A stretch of DNA of 64,000 nt from Pararhodobacter oceanensis (GCF_003076755.1 NZ_QDKM01000008.1:48647-112646), one strand, 5' to 3'. Positions 18,093 through 27,095 are shown, counted from the stretch's first letter. Notes: generated by a model from the letters alone, not told the origin. Program-made: numbers and translations.

Positions 18093-19207
18093 CGAAAGGT
18101 CTTTCGCGGATCGAAGGCGTCTCGCACGCCCTCAAAAATGAACACCAACAGGCTGAGCATGATGGCAAAGGTGAAAAACGCCGAGAAACCGAGCCATGTC
18201 GCTTGCAGGTGCTTTTTCGCCTGCAGGGTTAACTCCCCCAAGGAGGGCGAGGAGGACGGCAGGCCGAAACCGAGGAAATCCAGCGTCGCCAGTCCGGCAA
18301 TCGCGCCGGTGACAATGAAGGGCAGCAGGGTCACGGTGGCGACCATCGCATTGGGCAGAACATGGCGGAACATGATCCGCGCGTTCGAGACGCCCAAGGC
18401 GCGGGCGGCGCGGACGTATTCGAAATTGCGCGCGCGCAGGAATTCGGCGCGCACCACGCCGACCAGCGCGGTCCATGAGAACATCACCATCAACACCACA
18501 AGCAGCCAGAAATTCATCGGGATGATCGCGGCGACGATGATGATCACATAGAGCGAGGGCACCGAGCCCCATAATTCGATCAATCGCTGCGCAAACAGAT
18601 CGACGATACCGCCGAAAAAACCCTGCACCGCGCCCGCCGCGATGCCGATCACCGAGGCGGCGGCGACCACGACAAAGGCAAAGGTCACCGACAGGCGGAA
18701 CCCGTAGATCACCCGCGCCAGCACGTCGCGCGCCGTATCATCAGTGCCCAGCCAATGGTCCGCGTCGGGGGCCGAGGGCGCGGGACCGCCCAAATTGTTG
18801 ATCGTATCAAAGGAATAGGGGATCGGCGGCCAAAGCATCCAGCCAGCCTCAATCGGCTCGCCCTCGACGGTGCCCAGCTCACTGGCCTCGCGCATCACCT
18901 CGATCGGATCGTCGAGACACAGCTCAATCCCGCCGGTCTGGATCAGGCATTGCACCTCTTCGATGCGGTAATCCGCCTGCGTGCGAAACTCGCCGCCGTA
19001 AGCCGTTTCGGGGTAGAATTGCACAATCGGGAACTGCGTCTCGCCGCGATACCGCACCATGATCGGCACGTCATTGGCGATCAATTCCGCGAACAGCGAC
19101 ACCACATAGAGCGCCAGAAAAATGAACAGCGAGTAATAGGCACGGCGGTTGGCACGGAAATTCTGCCAGCGGCGGCGATTGAGCGGGGAGAGGCGTAACA
19201 TGCTCAA
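18089..19207 (-). CDS. yejE: ABC transporter permease YejE
   Basis: Inner-membrane permease of 372 residues. An N-terminal membrane span follows the [16 protein letters not shown] segment, then a roughly 130-residue periplasmic insertion (including [22 protein letters not shown]), which is a YejE feature, then a BPD_transp_1 domain with five spans and the EAA-like loop [41 protein letters not shown] is the conserved OppC/DppC-like segment. Overlaps by 4 bases with yejB upstream and yejF downstream show one translationally coupled operon. Confidence 0.94.
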   Translation of the reverse strand: MSMLRLSPLNRRRWQNFRANRRAYYSLFIFLALYVVSLFAELIANDVPIMVRYRGETQFPIVQFYPETAYGGEFRTQADYRIEEVQCLIQTGGIELCLDDPIEVMREASELGTVEGEPIEAGWMLWPPIPYSFDTINNLGGPAPSAPDADHWLGTDDTARDVLARVIYGFRLSVTFAFVVVAAASVIGIAAGAVQGFFGGIVDLFAQRLIELWGSVPSLYVIIIVAAIIPMNFWLLVVLMVMFSWTALVGVVRAEFLRARNFEYVRAARALGVSNARIMFRHVLPNAMVATVTLLPFIVTGAIAGLATLDFLGFGLPSSSPSLGELTLQAKKHLQATWLGFSAFFTFAIMLSLLVFIFEGVRDAFDPRKTFR

Positions 19208-20292
19208 TTCTCTCGCGTTTCAAAGTCGATGCGGGGGTCGATCCAGACATACATCAGATCTGATATGATGCCGATGATCAGCCCCAAAAGGGTAAAGATG
19301 AACAAAGTACCAAAGATCACCGGATAGTCCCGCGCCACCGCCGCCTCAAAGAACAACCGCCCCAAGCCGTCGAGCGAGAACACCGTTTCGATGATCAGCG
19401 AGCCGCCGAAAAACGCACCGATGAACACCGCCGGAAACCCCGCGATCACGATCAACATGGCGTTGCGGAACACATGGCCGTAAAGGACGCGGCGCTCGAC
19501 CAGCCCTTTGGCGCGGGCGGTCATCACATAGTGTTTGCGCAACTCATCGAGAAAGCTGTTTTTGGTCAACAAGGTGAGTGTCGCAAAGCTGGAAATGGTT
19601 AAGGCAATCGTCGGCAGGGCGATATGGTGGAAATAATCCAACACCTTGCCAAATAGAGACAATTCATTCCAGACATCCGCCTCGGAGGTCAGGCCCCGCG
19701 CCGGAAACACCTGCCAATAGGAGCCACCGGCAAAGAGCACCAACAGCAGGATCGCAAACAGAAACCCGGGGATCGCATAGCCGACAATGATCACGCCGGA
19801 GGTCCAGGTATCAAAGGGCGAGCCGTCGCGCACCGCCTTGCGGATGCCCAAGGGGATCGAGATCATATAGGCGATCAGCGTCGACCACAGGCCCAGCGAG
19901 ATCGACACCGGCATTTTCTCGATCACCAGATCAATCACCGAGATCGAGCGGAAATAACTGTCGCCGAAATCGAACCGCATGTAGTTCCACATCAGGTCGA
20001 AAAACCGCTCGAGCGGCGGTTTGTCAAAACCGAATTCGCGCTCTAACTGCTCGATGAACTCGGGCGGCAAGCCGCGGGCGCCGGTGTAGCGGTCATTACC
20101 GCCACCGCCTGCCGCCACGTCATCACCGGCGCCGGAAAAGCCGCGCGTCACATCGCCCTGGCCTTCCATTCCGGCGATGATCTGTTCAATCGGGCCGCCG
20201 GGGACGAATTGCACCAGCGTGAAGTTGATGATCATCACGCCGATCAGCGTGGGAATCACCAGCAGCAGCCGTCTGAGAATATAGGCACTCAT
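19204..20292 (-). CDS. yejB: ABC transporter permease YejB
   Basis: Inner-membrane permease of 362 residues beginning [23 protein letters not shown], the standard DppB/OppB first helix. A YejB-type insertion lies between helix 1 and the permease domain and contains a Gly-rich segment ([16 protein letters not shown]). The permease loop [22 protein letters not shown] contains the EAA-like coupling motif. The gene starts 6 bases after the yejA stop and ends overlapping yejE. It forms the transmembrane channel with YejE. Confidence 0.94.
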   Translation of the reverse strand: MSAYILRRLLLVIPTLIGVMIINFTLVQFVPGGPIEQIIAGMEGQGDVTRGFSGAGDDVAAGGGGNDRYTGARGLPPEFIEQLEREFGFDKPPLERFFDLMWNYMRFDFGDSYFRSISVIDLVIEKMPVSISLGLWSTLIAYMISIPLGIRKAVRDGSPFDTWTSGVIIVGYAIPGFLFAILLLVLFAGGSYWQVFPARGLTSEADVWNELSLFGKVLDYFHHIALPTIALTISSFATLTLLTKNSFLDELRKHYVMTARAKGLVERRVLYGHVFRNAMLIVIAGFPAVFIGAFFGGSLIIETVFSLDGLGRLFFEAAVARDYPVIFGTLFIFTLLGLIIGIISDLMYVWIDPRIDFETREN

Positions 20293-20298
20293 GCGTGG

Positions 20299-22242
20299 TT
20301 ACCGAAGCGCCCCTGAGGCGCGCAACGCATCGGCGCTCTCTTGATCGAACCACCACCAATCCATCGCGCCCGAGGAAAACTGCGGGAACTCTTCGGGGTG
20401 ATCATAGATGTCCCAATAGGCGACCCATTCGCTGTCGCTGAACCAGACCGGCACCATGATCCGCTCCCAGCGCAGCACGCGGTCAAGGGCGCGCAGGGCG
20501 GTGTCGCGCTCTTCGGGGCTTTCGGCGACAAGGGAAATATCAATAATCCGGTCGACCAAGGGGCTGGCCAGACCAGCGGGATTGAACAGCGAATACTCCG
20601 CCGCCTCGGAGCCAAAGCGCTGGTGCAGGCCGGTGCCGGTGTCGATAAAGGCGACATATTGATCAAAGATCATATCATAATCGCGGTCACGGCGGCGTTC
20701 GGTATATTGAGCGGGATCAATGCGTTGGTTCTGCGCGTCGATGCCCAATGCTTGCAGGTTTTGCACGAAGGTCTCGAGGATCGCCTCCAGCGTCGCCGAG
20801 CCTGACGAGGCAAAGGGAAACTCGATGCGCAGCACCTCGCCCTCGGCGTTGCGGCGCACACCGTCATCGCCGACCACCCAGCCTGCCGCTTCCAGCAGGC
20901 GATTGGCGCGGCGCAGGTTGCGCCGGTCGCGCAGCCGCTCGGCCGAAGAGCTATGCGCAGTCAGCGCCGGCTCGGTCAGGATTTCCGCGGGCACCAGATC
21001 ACCCAGCGATTCCAGCAGCGCCAATTCATCGCCCTCGGGCACGCCCTGCGCCTCAAGCCGCGTGCCTTGGCTATAGGAATAGCGCTGCGCCATCAGCCCG
21101 TATTGCAGCTGCTGGTTGGTCCATTCAAAATTATAGGCCAAGGAGATCGCCTCGCGGACACGGCGGTCCTGCAGATGCTCCTGCCCCAGATTGAAGATGA
21201 AACCGGTCGGCGTGGGCGGCGTGCCAACGGGGATTTCCTCGCGCACCACATCGCCACGGGTGACAGCGGGGAAGTCATAGCCAATCGCCCATTGCCGCGA
21301 ATTACCCTCGGCGCGGAAGGTGTATTCGCCGGTTTTGAACGCCTCGAAGGCGGCGGCATCATCGCCGAAATACTCTACGCGGATGGTATCAAAGTTATGC
21401 CGCCCCCGCATTTGCGGCAGGTCGTTGCCCCAGTAATCAGGGTTGCGGCGATAGGTGATGCGGCGGTTGATCTCGTAGCTGTCCAGCATATAGGGGCCGG
21501 AACCGGGCGAAATCTCCAACCGCGATTCGTCGAGCCGCGCGCCGGTTTCCTCATACCAAGCCTGCGAGAAAATCGATTGATAGCCCACCTGATCAATCAG
21601 GTTCCGCCGCGAGATATCCGGCGCGAATTCAAAGCGCACGGTCAGATCGTCAAGCGCCTCGGCGCTGATCACCCGCTGGCGCACGGCCTCGGCATAGCTG
21701 GGCAGGCCTTGTTCCAAAATCAGATCATGCGAAAACACCACGTCATGCGCGGTCAACGGCGTGCCATCCGAAAAGGTGATCCCCTCGCGCAGATGGAAAA
21801 TCACCCAATCCTTTGATTCGGGATATTCCAGCGTCTCGCAGAGCAGGCAGTAATACTCGCCGTAAGCATCCGCCGGTGCGGAATCGCCAAAGGGTCCGCC
21901 CATTTCCAACAGGCTCTCATACATCGACGAGGAATAACGCCCCGGCCGCCCGCGCCGCGTGAACGGATTCATCGAATCAAAGGTGCCCGGCGCCCATTCG
22001 GAATATTCGCCACCCTGCGGCGCATCGGGGTTCACATAACGGTAATGCGGGAAATCCGGCGCATAGCTCAGATCACCGTAAAAGGAATAGCCATGCGCAT
22101 TGATCATCGAGGCCAGCTCTTGCCCCTGTGCAGGACTCGCCACCCCGACAGCGGCCAGCGCCAATGCAGCCCCGGCAAGACACCCTGACAGCACGGCGGC
22201 AGGGTTGTGGCGCAGAACACTTGCTTGGGCATCGCTTGTCAT
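20299..22242 (-). CDS. yejA: Periplasmic solute-binding protein YejA (peptide ABC importer)
   Basis: Extracytoplasmic family-5 solute-binding protein of 647 residues. The signal peptide includes LSGCLAGAALALAAVGVASPAQG with probable cleavage after AQG. Conserved parts are HGYSFYGDLSYAPDFPHYRYVNPDAPQGG, the family SBP_bac_5 signature around LREGITFSDGTPLTAHDVVFS, and DYWGNDLP. YejA-type proteins are longer than DppA and bind larger peptides. AGGAG stands 7 bases upstream of the ATG, and a short hairpin lies in the leader (22262-22281). It is the first gene of the yejA-B-E-F operon. Confidence 0.94.
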   Translation of the reverse strand: MTSDAQASVLRHNPAAVLSGCLAGAALALAAVGVASPAQGQELASMINAHGYSFYGDLSYAPDFPHYRYVNPDAPQGGEYSEWAPGTFDSMNPFTRRGRPGRYSSSMYESLLEMGGPFGDSAPADAYGEYYCLLCETLEYPESKDWVIFHLREGITFSDGTPLTAHDVVFSHDLILEQGLPSYAEAVRQRVISAEALDDLTVRFEFAPDISRRNLIDQVGYQSIFSQAWYEETGARLDESRLEISPGSGPYMLDSYEINRRITYRRNPDYWGNDLPQMRGRHNFDTIRVEYFGDDAAAFEAFKTGEYTFRAEGNSRQWAIGYDFPAVTRGDVVREEIPVGTPPTPTGFIFNLGQEHLQDRRVREAISLAYNFEWTNQQLQYGLMAQRYSYSQGTRLEAQGVPEGDELALLESLGDLVPAEILTEPALTAHSSSAERLRDRRNLRRANRLLEAAGWVVGDDGVRRNAEGEVLRIEFPFASSGSATLEAILETFVQNLQALGIDAQNQRIDPAQYTERRRDRDYDMIFDQYVAFIDTGTGLHQRFGSEAAEYSLFNPAGLASPLVDRIIDISLVAESPEERDTALRALDRVLRWERIMVPVWFSDSEWVAYWDIYDHPEEFPQFSSGAMDWWWFDQESADALRASGALR

Positions 22243-22293
22243 CGGCTACTCCTGTTTTTCGTCCGACTTCTTTGGGTCGGATAGCATGCACAC

Positions 22294-22322
22294 AGCTAAG
22301 TGCACCCGATCACAGGGTTCAA
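22294..22322 (-). promoter_or_regulatory. Weak candidate promoter for the yej operon
   Basis: On the minus strand TTGAAC (22322-22317) is followed after 17 bases by TTAGCT (22299-22294), about 50 bases upstream of the yejA ATG. Both hexamers are imperfect. It lies between the cycM terminator and yejA, where a promoter is expected. Confidence 0.3.
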
Positions 22323-22361
22323 GTGGCGATTGCGTGAGCGGGGCCGAAATGGCGCCTTGAT

Positions 22362-22398
22362 AAGCAAAAGGGGCCGGTCGCTTGCGGCGACGGCCCCT
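22362..22398 (-). terminator. Intrinsic terminator of cycM
   Basis: On the minus strand AGGGGCCG (22398-22391) pairs with CGGCCCCT (22376-22369), with a further partly paired interior, followed by TTTGCTTA. It starts 24 bases after the cycM stop and separates cycM from the downstream yej operon. Confidence 0.85.
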
Positions 22399-22421
22399 AA
22401 TTGGCAGATCCTGCGATGCTA

Positions 22422-22940
22422 TTACTGCGACGCGGCTTCCAGATAGGCGATCAGGTTGAGACGATCGTCGATGCTGCTCAGCCCGCGATAGCTCATGCGG
22501 GTGCCGGGCGCGGCCTCGCGCGGGTTCTCAAGGAAGGTATCGAGCGCTTCCACCGTCCAGGTGTCGCCAAGTGCCAGCAACGCGCCGGAATAGTTGAACC
22601 CGTCAACCCCGTCGATCGGGCGACCGACAACGCCGTGCAGCGTCGGGCCGGTGCCGTTCTGGCCCTCTTCGAGCGAGTGGCAAGCGCGGCAGTTGCGCCA
22701 CAGGCCTTCGCCCGCCGCGGCATCGGCCTCGGCATAAAGCGCCATCACGTCGACCGCTTCTTCGACAACCTCGACCGCATCCGCGCCATCATCTTCTTCG
22801 ATGATCGGATAGACCGCCGCATGGTGATCGCCATGCGCGGGCAAATAAATCGTCTCGGCGGCCCATTTGCCAACGAGGAAAAACAGAAGAGTCGCGCAGA
22901 GTGCTGCCACAACTTTGGTAAGAACCATGGTATCGAACAT
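22422..22940 (-). CDS. cycM: Membrane-anchored cytochrome c (CycM / cytochrome c-552 type)
   Basis: Membrane-bound electron carrier between the bc1 complex and terminal oxidases, 172 residues. An uncleaved N-terminal anchor (LTKVVAALCATLLFFLVGKWAA, about residues 8-30) is followed by an acidic flexible linker (IIEEDDGADAVEVVEEAVDV) and a class I cytochrome c domain with haem site CRACH (residues 84-88) and the distal Met in GTRMSYRG. The architecture matches Paracoccus CycM and Rhodobacter cytochrome cy. It is divergent from prephenate dehydratase across a 142-base gap. Confidence 0.93.
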   Translation of the reverse strand: MFDTMVLTKVVAALCATLLFFLVGKWAAETIYLPAHGDHHAAVYPIIEEDDGADAVEVVEEAVDVMALYAEADAAAGEGLWRNCRACHSLEEGQNGTGPTLHGVVGRPIDGVDGFNYSGALLALGDTWTVEALDTFLENPREAAPGTRMSYRGLSSIDDRLNLIAYLEAASQ

Positions 22941-23082
22941 GTCGCGTCCCGTGCCTAAGCAGAATTCAGGCTCTTCTACCCGCTTCCCCTTGACGAATTC
23001 AAGCGATAGTTACCGCGACGAAACGACGTATAGTGCCGAACGGGTTCCAAAACCGGGGCTTGGCCAGCGAAAAGAGGACCAA

Positions 23083-23916
23083 ATGACCAATCGCATTGCC
23101 TTCCAAGGGGAACTCGGCGCCTATTCGCATGAAGCCTGTATCAACGCGCGCCCCGATATGGAGGCCCTGCCCTGCCGCACCTTTGACGAGGTGATCGACG
23201 CGGTGAATGAGGGCCGCGCCGATCTGGCGATGCTGCCGGTGGAAAACTCCACCTACGGGCGCGTCGCCGATATCCATCGGCTGCTGCCGGAAAGCGGGCT
23301 GCATATCGTCGATGAGGCCTTCGTGCGGGTGCGGATCGCGCTGATGGGTCTGCCGGGCAGTAAACTTGCGGATATCAAACATGTGCGCGCCCATCTGGTG
23401 CTGCTGCCGCAGGCGCGTAACTTCTTGAACCAGCACGGGATTACCGCCGAAGCCGCCGCAGATAGCGCCGGTGCCGCCGCCGAGCTGAAAACCCATCCTG
23501 ACAAGTCGCAGGGCGTGTTGGCCAGTGAACTGGCGGCGGAGATCTACGGGCTTGAGGTGCTGGCCGGTGACATCGAGGATCACGGCCATAACACCACGCG
23601 CTTCCTGATCATGGCCCCCGAACCCGATACGCGGCGACGCGGCGAGCATATGATGCTGACCACCTTCATCTTTGAAGTGCGCAACATTCCCGCCGCGCTT
23701 TATAAGGCGATGGGCGGCTTTGCGACCAACGGCGTCAATATGACCAAACTCGAAAGCTATATGGTCAACGGCTCGTTTACCGCGACGCAGTTTTATTCCG
23801 ATATCGAGGGGCATCCCGAGGACCCCAATGTGCAATTGGCGATGGATGAGCTGTCCTATTTCACCAATTCGGTGAAAATCCTCGGCACGTATCCGGCAGA
23901 CCCCGCGCGCGGCTAA
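23083..23916 (+). CDS. pheA: Prephenate dehydratase
   Basis: Converts prephenate to phenylpyruvate in phenylalanine synthesis, 277 residues from ATG 23083, set by AAGAGGA upstream. An N-terminal frame extension back to 22867 would run over the cycM start region and is rejected. The catalytic part contains IAFQGELGAYSHEAC, LPVENSTYGRVADIHRLL and the Thr-Arg-Phe motif in GHNTTRFLIM, which is catalytic in the family. A C-terminal ACT-like regulatory domain follows (TTFIFEVRNIPAALYKAMGGFATNGVNMTKLESY), with the ESRP-like segment replaced by LESY, as is usual in this lineage. There is no fused chorismate mutase. Confidence 0.95.
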   Translation: MTNRIAFQGELGAYSHEACINARPDMEALPCRTFDEVIDAVNEGRADLAMLPVENSTYGRVADIHRLLPESGLHIVDEAFVRVRIALMGLPGSKLADIKHVRAHLVLLPQARNFLNQHGITAEAAADSAGAAAELKTHPDKSQGVLASELAAEIYGLEVLAGDIEDHGHNTTRFLIMAPEPDTRRRGEHMMLTTFIFEVRNIPAALYKAMGGFATNGVNMTKLESYMVNGSFTATQFYSDIEGHPEDPNVQLAMDELSYFTNSVKILGTYPADPARG

Positions 23917-23970
23917 GCCATTGCGCGGCGTCGCAACGTCAGCCGTCTAGCCGCTAGGCAGGGGCACAAA

Positions 23971-23985
23971 GCAGGTCTAACCTGC
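23971..23985. promoter_or_regulatory. Perfect 6-3-6 palindrome upstream of the SDR gene
   Basis: GCAGGT-CTA-ACCTGC lies about 60 bases before the SDR start in the 127-base gap after pheA. A TATAGG hexamer follows at 23991. It could be an operator for an unknown repressor; no regulator gene lies adjacent. Confidence 0.25.
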
Positions 23986-24043
23986 GCCACTATAGGCAGC
24001 GCGAGAAAAACACGCGCGCATCGGTCACAGGGAAGAGAATTCT

Positions 24044-24808
24044 ATGGGCAACATGCATCACGGGCGTCACGCTTTGGTCACCGGCGGCGGCACCGGCATC
24101 GGGCTGGCGATCGCGCAGAACCTTGCGGCGAATGGCGCGCAGGTCACGATCACCGGCCGCCGCGCCGATGTGCTCGAGGCGGCGGCAGCACAGACCGAGG
24201 GGCTGCACGCGCTGGTGATGGATGTTGCCGATGAGGCCAGCGTGGTGAAAGGCTGCGCCGAGGCGATTGCCGCGCGCGGGCCGATCACCATCTGCGTCGC
24301 CAATGCCGGCATCGCCGAGGGTAAATCCATGGCCAAAATGGATATGGCCTTCTGGCGCAATATGATGGCGATCAATCTCGACGGCGCCTATCTGACCGCG
24401 CGCGAAACGCTGGGCGGGATGCTGGCCGAGAATTGGGGACGGGTGATCTTTGTCGCCTCGATCGCCGGTCTCAAAGGGCTCAAGGGCGCGCCCGCCTATA
24501 CCGCTTCGAAACACGGGATGATCGGGCTGATGCGCGGTTTGTCCGAGGAATATATCGGCTCGGGCCTGACCTTTAACGCGATCTGCCCCGGCTATGTCGA
24601 CACCGATATCGTCACCCGCAACACCCAGTCTATCTCGGATCGGGCGGGTATTCCGACCGAACAGGCGCGGGCGATGATGGTGAAAACCAACCGTCACAAG
24701 CGGCTGATCACCGCCGATGAGGTGGCGACTGCCGCCGATTGGCTGTGCAATCCCGCCTCGGGCAGCATCAACGGCCAGACCATCGAGATCGCAGGCGGGC
24801 AAATGTAA
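24044..24808 (+). CDS. Short-chain dehydrogenase/reductase, 3-hydroxybutyrate dehydrogenase-like
   Basis: Cytoplasmic NAD(P)-dependent oxidoreductase of 254 residues with the classical SDR layout: TGGGTGIG cofactor loop (residues about 13-20), NAGIAEG, catalytic Ser in VASIAGLKGLKGAPAY, YTASK catalytic Tyr-Lys, and PGYVDTDIV after it. The final segment GSINGQTIEIAGGQM is typical. The overall pattern resembles D-3-hydroxybutyrate dehydrogenases and related 3-hydroxyacyl reductases, but the substrate cannot be fixed. It is 2 bases upstream of the AbrB-family gene and probably cotranscribed with it. A second Met lies at residue 4. Confidence 0.88.
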   Translation: MGNMHHGRHALVTGGGTGIGLAIAQNLAANGAQVTITGRRADVLEAAAAQTEGLHALVMDVADEASVVKGCAEAIAARGPITICVANAGIAEGKSMAKMDMAFWRNMMAINLDGAYLTARETLGGMLAENWGRVIFVASIAGLKGLKGAPAYTASKHGMIGLMRGLSEEYIGSGLTFNAICPGYVDTDIVTRNTQSISDRAGIPTEQARAMMVKTNRHKRLITADEVATAADWLCNPASGSINGQTIEIAGGQM

Positions 24809-24810
24809 CC

Positions 24811-25899
24811 ATGGCAATGCGCGGCCTGAGCCAACTCACCGCAGGCATACCGCTGCGGGTGATCATTGCGACCTTTGCCCTTGGCGGCGCGGGTGGCCTG
24901 CTGGCGATGGCAGCCGGATTGCCGCTGGCGGTGCTTTTGGGCAGCATGGTGGCGACAGCGGTTGCGCCGATGCTGGGGCTCAGGGTCTTTGGCCAGCGCC
25001 CCGCGGTGCCGCAAAAATGGCGCTTCGTGCTGGTGCCGGTGATCGGCGTGGCTATTGGCGCGGGGTTTCCGGCAGATTTCCTGACCCAAGCGCGGCAGTG
25101 GTGGGTGACCATGGCGGCGCTGGTGCTGTTCATTCCGCTGGCCCATGCGCTTGGCTACGGGCTGTTTCGCCGCGTTGGCAAGCTCTCGCCGCCGACCGCC
25201 TATTACGCCGCGATGCCCGGCGGGTTTATCGAATCACTGGATATGGGCGAGAAGGCGGGCGCGGATATGCCGCTGTTGATCATGCTGCAATTCCTGCGGC
25301 TGATCCTCTGTATCGTGATGATTCCCATCGGCTTTTCCATTGCCGAGGGCCATGCGGTGGGCAGTTCCGCAGGTATGGTTCTGGGCACGGGCGCGCCGCT
25401 GACCGCACTTGATGTCGTGGTGATGGTGGCGTTGGCGGGCAGTGGCTGGTTCATCGCCGCCAAGCTAGGCATGCCGGCGGCGATGCTCTCGGGCCCGCTA
25501 TTGCTCAGCGGCTTGGCCCATGCCACCGGCCTGACCGAAGCCGCGCCGCCGGGCTGGTCGATCTTGGTCACGCAATGGGTGATGGGCACCTCGCTCGGCG
25601 TGCGCCTCGCAGGGTTTACCAAGGCGCAGGCCGGATTGGCGGGGCTGTTGTCGACGCTGAATGTGTCGCTCTTGCTGCTGATAGCGCTTGGCGTGGCTTT
25701 GCTGCTGACAACGCCGGTCGGAGAGCCGGTCTCGGCGATCATTCTCGCCTTCGCGCCGGGCGGCGTCAGCGAGATGTCGCTGGTCGCCCTGTCGCTGCAT
25801 GTGAGCGCGGTCTATGTCTCGATCCACCATATCGCGCGGATCGTCCTGACGGTGATTTTCGCCCGCTACGGGCAGCGGTTCATCACCCCGGACACATAG
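24811..25899 (+). CDS. AbrB-family (putative ammonia monooxygenase-like) membrane protein
   Basis: Polytopic inner-membrane protein of 362 residues with about ten hydrophobic segments and an internal duplication typical of the AbrB (PF05145) family: two halves each with a segment like AAGLPLAVLLGSMVATAVAP / KLGMPAAMLSGPLLLSGL and AYYAAMPGGFIE / LAFAPGGVSEMSLV. The repeated PGG(F/V)xE motif is diagnostic. The older name ammonia monooxygenase is misleading, as no catalytic metal site is visible; a transport role is more plausible. It is distinct from the AbrB transition-state DNA-binding regulator. The start is ATG 24811; an upstream frame extension overlaps the SDR gene and is rejected. Confidence 0.85.
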   Translation: MAMRGLSQLTAGIPLRVIIATFALGGAGGLLAMAAGLPLAVLLGSMVATAVAPMLGLRVFGQRPAVPQKWRFVLVPVIGVAIGAGFPADFLTQARQWWVTMAALVLFIPLAHALGYGLFRRVGKLSPPTAYYAAMPGGFIESLDMGEKAGADMPLLIMLQFLRLILCIVMIPIGFSIAEGHAVGSSAGMVLGTGAPLTALDVVVMVALAGSGWFIAAKLGMPAAMLSGPLLLSGLAHATGLTEAAPPGWSILVTQWVMGTSLGVRLAGFTKAQAGLAGLLSTLNVSLLLLIALGVALLLTTPVGEPVSAIILAFAPGGVSEMSLVALSLHVSAVYVSIHHIARIVLTVIFARYGQRFITPDT

Positions 25900-25913
25900 A
25901 TCAAATCACTGAT

Positions 25914-26090
25914 TTACTTGGTTAAAATCAGCTTTCCGGCCCGCGTGATCCGCAGGTCGTAAATCTTGCCGTCCAGTTCGATACGCGCCTGCGTGCCGCC
26001 CTCCATCAAATCGCGCGCGACATGGGTCGGCAACGCGGTGATCTGCGCCGGCTGGTTGCGGGTGAAATCGGCTTGCGATGAATAGCTCAT
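25914..26090 (-). CDS. hemP: Hemin uptake protein HemP
   Basis: A small protein of 58 residues with the HemP family core at its C-terminus: LMEGGTQARIELDGKIYDLRITRAGKLILTK. HemP is linked to iron/haem acquisition and in several alphaproteobacteria promotes expression of haem receptor genes. ATG 26090 is preferred because AGAGGT precedes it by 7 bases and because the iron-box/promoter region lies over the alternative ATG at 26129. No haem receptor or TonB gene is adjacent, so the gene is isolated. It converges with the AbrB-family gene with a 14-base gap. Confidence 0.9.
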   Translation of the reverse strand: MSYSSQADFTRNQPAQITALPTHVARDLMEGGTQARIELDGKIYDLRITRAGKLILTK

Positions 26091-26128
26091 GACGTGACCT
26101 CTGACTGTCCTGTTAGGCTGTTTCATCA

Positions 26129-26158
26129 TTTCTGACTAATTCACTCAACTATGTCAAC
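26129..26158 (-). promoter_or_regulatory. Candidate hemP promoter with TGA-N9-TCA iron-responsive operator
   Basis: On the minus strand TTGACA (26157-26152) is an exact -35 box. Inside the spacer lies a TGA-N9-TCA element at 26133-26147, which reads as TGA..TCA on either strand and matches the RirA-type iron-responsive operator pattern. The -10 region is weak. Binding there would block RNA polymerase under iron sufficiency. Confidence 0.5.
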
Positions 26159-26180
26159 GCCGAATTTTCACCCCGTAAAA

Positions 26181-26999
26181 TCACGCCCCGCGACGCTGCC
26201 CGCCGATCGCCTCGGTGATCGCTGCGGCGGCCTGTGAAACCTGCGCGCCGATCTCGGGCACAGCCTCCGGTCCAACGCGAAACACCGGCCCCGAGACCGA
26301 GACACCGGCAATCGCCTCGCCGTGTTCGTTGAAGATCGGCGCCGCGACGCAGCGCATGCCCGGCGCGCGTTCTTCGTCATCCAGCGCAAACCCCCGCGCC
26401 CGCGTCAGCGCCAGATCTGCTTGCAACGCGTCGATTGCGGTGATCGTCGCCGGTGTGAACCCCGCCAGCGCGCCACCACGCGCCAATGCCGCGACCCGCT
26501 CCGCCGGAAACCACGCCAGCAGCGCCTTCCCGATCCCCGAGGCATGCATCGGGCTGCGCGTGCCCGGCGGGAAAAACGCACGGATCGCGCTTTGCGTCTC
26601 GACCTGCGTGAGAAACAGCACCTCGCCATCCTGCGCGATCCCCAGATTGGCGGTTTCGCCGGTGGCGCGCATCAGAGCCTGCATCGGCGCCCGCGCGCGC
26701 TCGACCACATTGGTGCGCCGCAAGAACGCGGTGCCGGCGCGAAATGTGCCCGCGCCGACGTGCCAGATCTGCCCGACAGGATCGAGCTCCACCATCTGGT
26801 GCTGCGCCAGAGTGATCAACACGCGGTAGACGGTGGCGGGTGATTCGCCCTCGGATTGCGCCAGCTCGCTCAGTGTCATCCCGTCCGATTGCGCCAAGGA
26901 TTGCAGCAGCACCATCGCCCGATCCAGCGCCCGCACGGTGTTTTGCTCGGTCTTGTCATGAAACGCGCGGGGCCGTCCGCGTTTGGGTGTCTGCGCCAT
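26181..26999 (-). CDS. bhcR: IclR-family regulator BhcR of the beta-hydroxyaspartate cycle
   Basis: Transcriptional regulator of 272 residues, divergent from bhcA. The N-terminal winged helix-turn-helix (residues about 20-80: VRALDRAMVLLQSLAQSDGMTLSELAQSEGESPATVYRVLITL) is followed by an IclR effector domain with SPMHASGIGKALLAW and GFALDDEERAPGMRCVAAPIFNEHGEAIAGVSVSGP, the typical ligand-binding signature. In Paracoccus the corresponding protein controls bhcABCD and senses glyoxylate; the same role is inferred here from position and family. The shared 163-base intergenic region contains AT-rich palindromic elements. A GGCGGAAG site precedes the ATG. Confidence 0.88.
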   Translation of the reverse strand: MAQTPKRGRPRAFHDKTEQNTVRALDRAMVLLQSLAQSDGMTLSELAQSEGESPATVYRVLITLAQHQMVELDPVGQIWHVGAGTFRAGTAFLRRTNVVERARAPMQALMRATGETANLGIAQDGEVLFLTQVETQSAIRAFFPPGTRSPMHASGIGKALLAWFPAERVAALARGGALAGFTPATITAIDALQADLALTRARGFALDDEERAPGMRCVAAPIFNEHGEAIAGVSVSGPVFRVGPEAVPEIGAQVSQAAAAITEAIGGQRRGA

Positions 27000-27022
27000 A
27001 TCTTCCGCCTTTACTAAAAACC

Positions 27023-27095
27023 GTTTTATTCTGTGAAAAACTCTAGATGGTTGCCTTTGCTATATAATACATGAAAACACTGTTTATGAAAAACA
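27023..27095 (+). promoter_or_regulatory. bhcR-bhcA divergent promoter/operator region
   Basis: An exact TATAAT -10 box occurs at 27063-27068 for bhcA, without a clear -35 box, as expected for an activator-dependent promoter. The 15-bp palindrome TGTTT-ATGAA-AAACA (27081-27095) has the size of an IclR-type operator. RTGAAAA(A)C recurs at 27033-27041, 27071-27079 and 27086-27094, and GTTTT-N9-AAAAC spans 27023-27041. The region is markedly AT-rich compared with its surroundings. Confidence 0.5.

Noticed and set aside
22867..23082. Upstream extension of prephenate dehydratase to 22867
   Set aside because: It overlaps the cycM start on the other strand and lacks family similarity; ATG 23083 has a good ribosome site.
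24811..25899. AbrB protein as an ammonia monooxygenase or DNA-binding regulator
   Set aside because: It is a polytopic membrane protein with no metal-site or DNA-binding motif; the name is historical.
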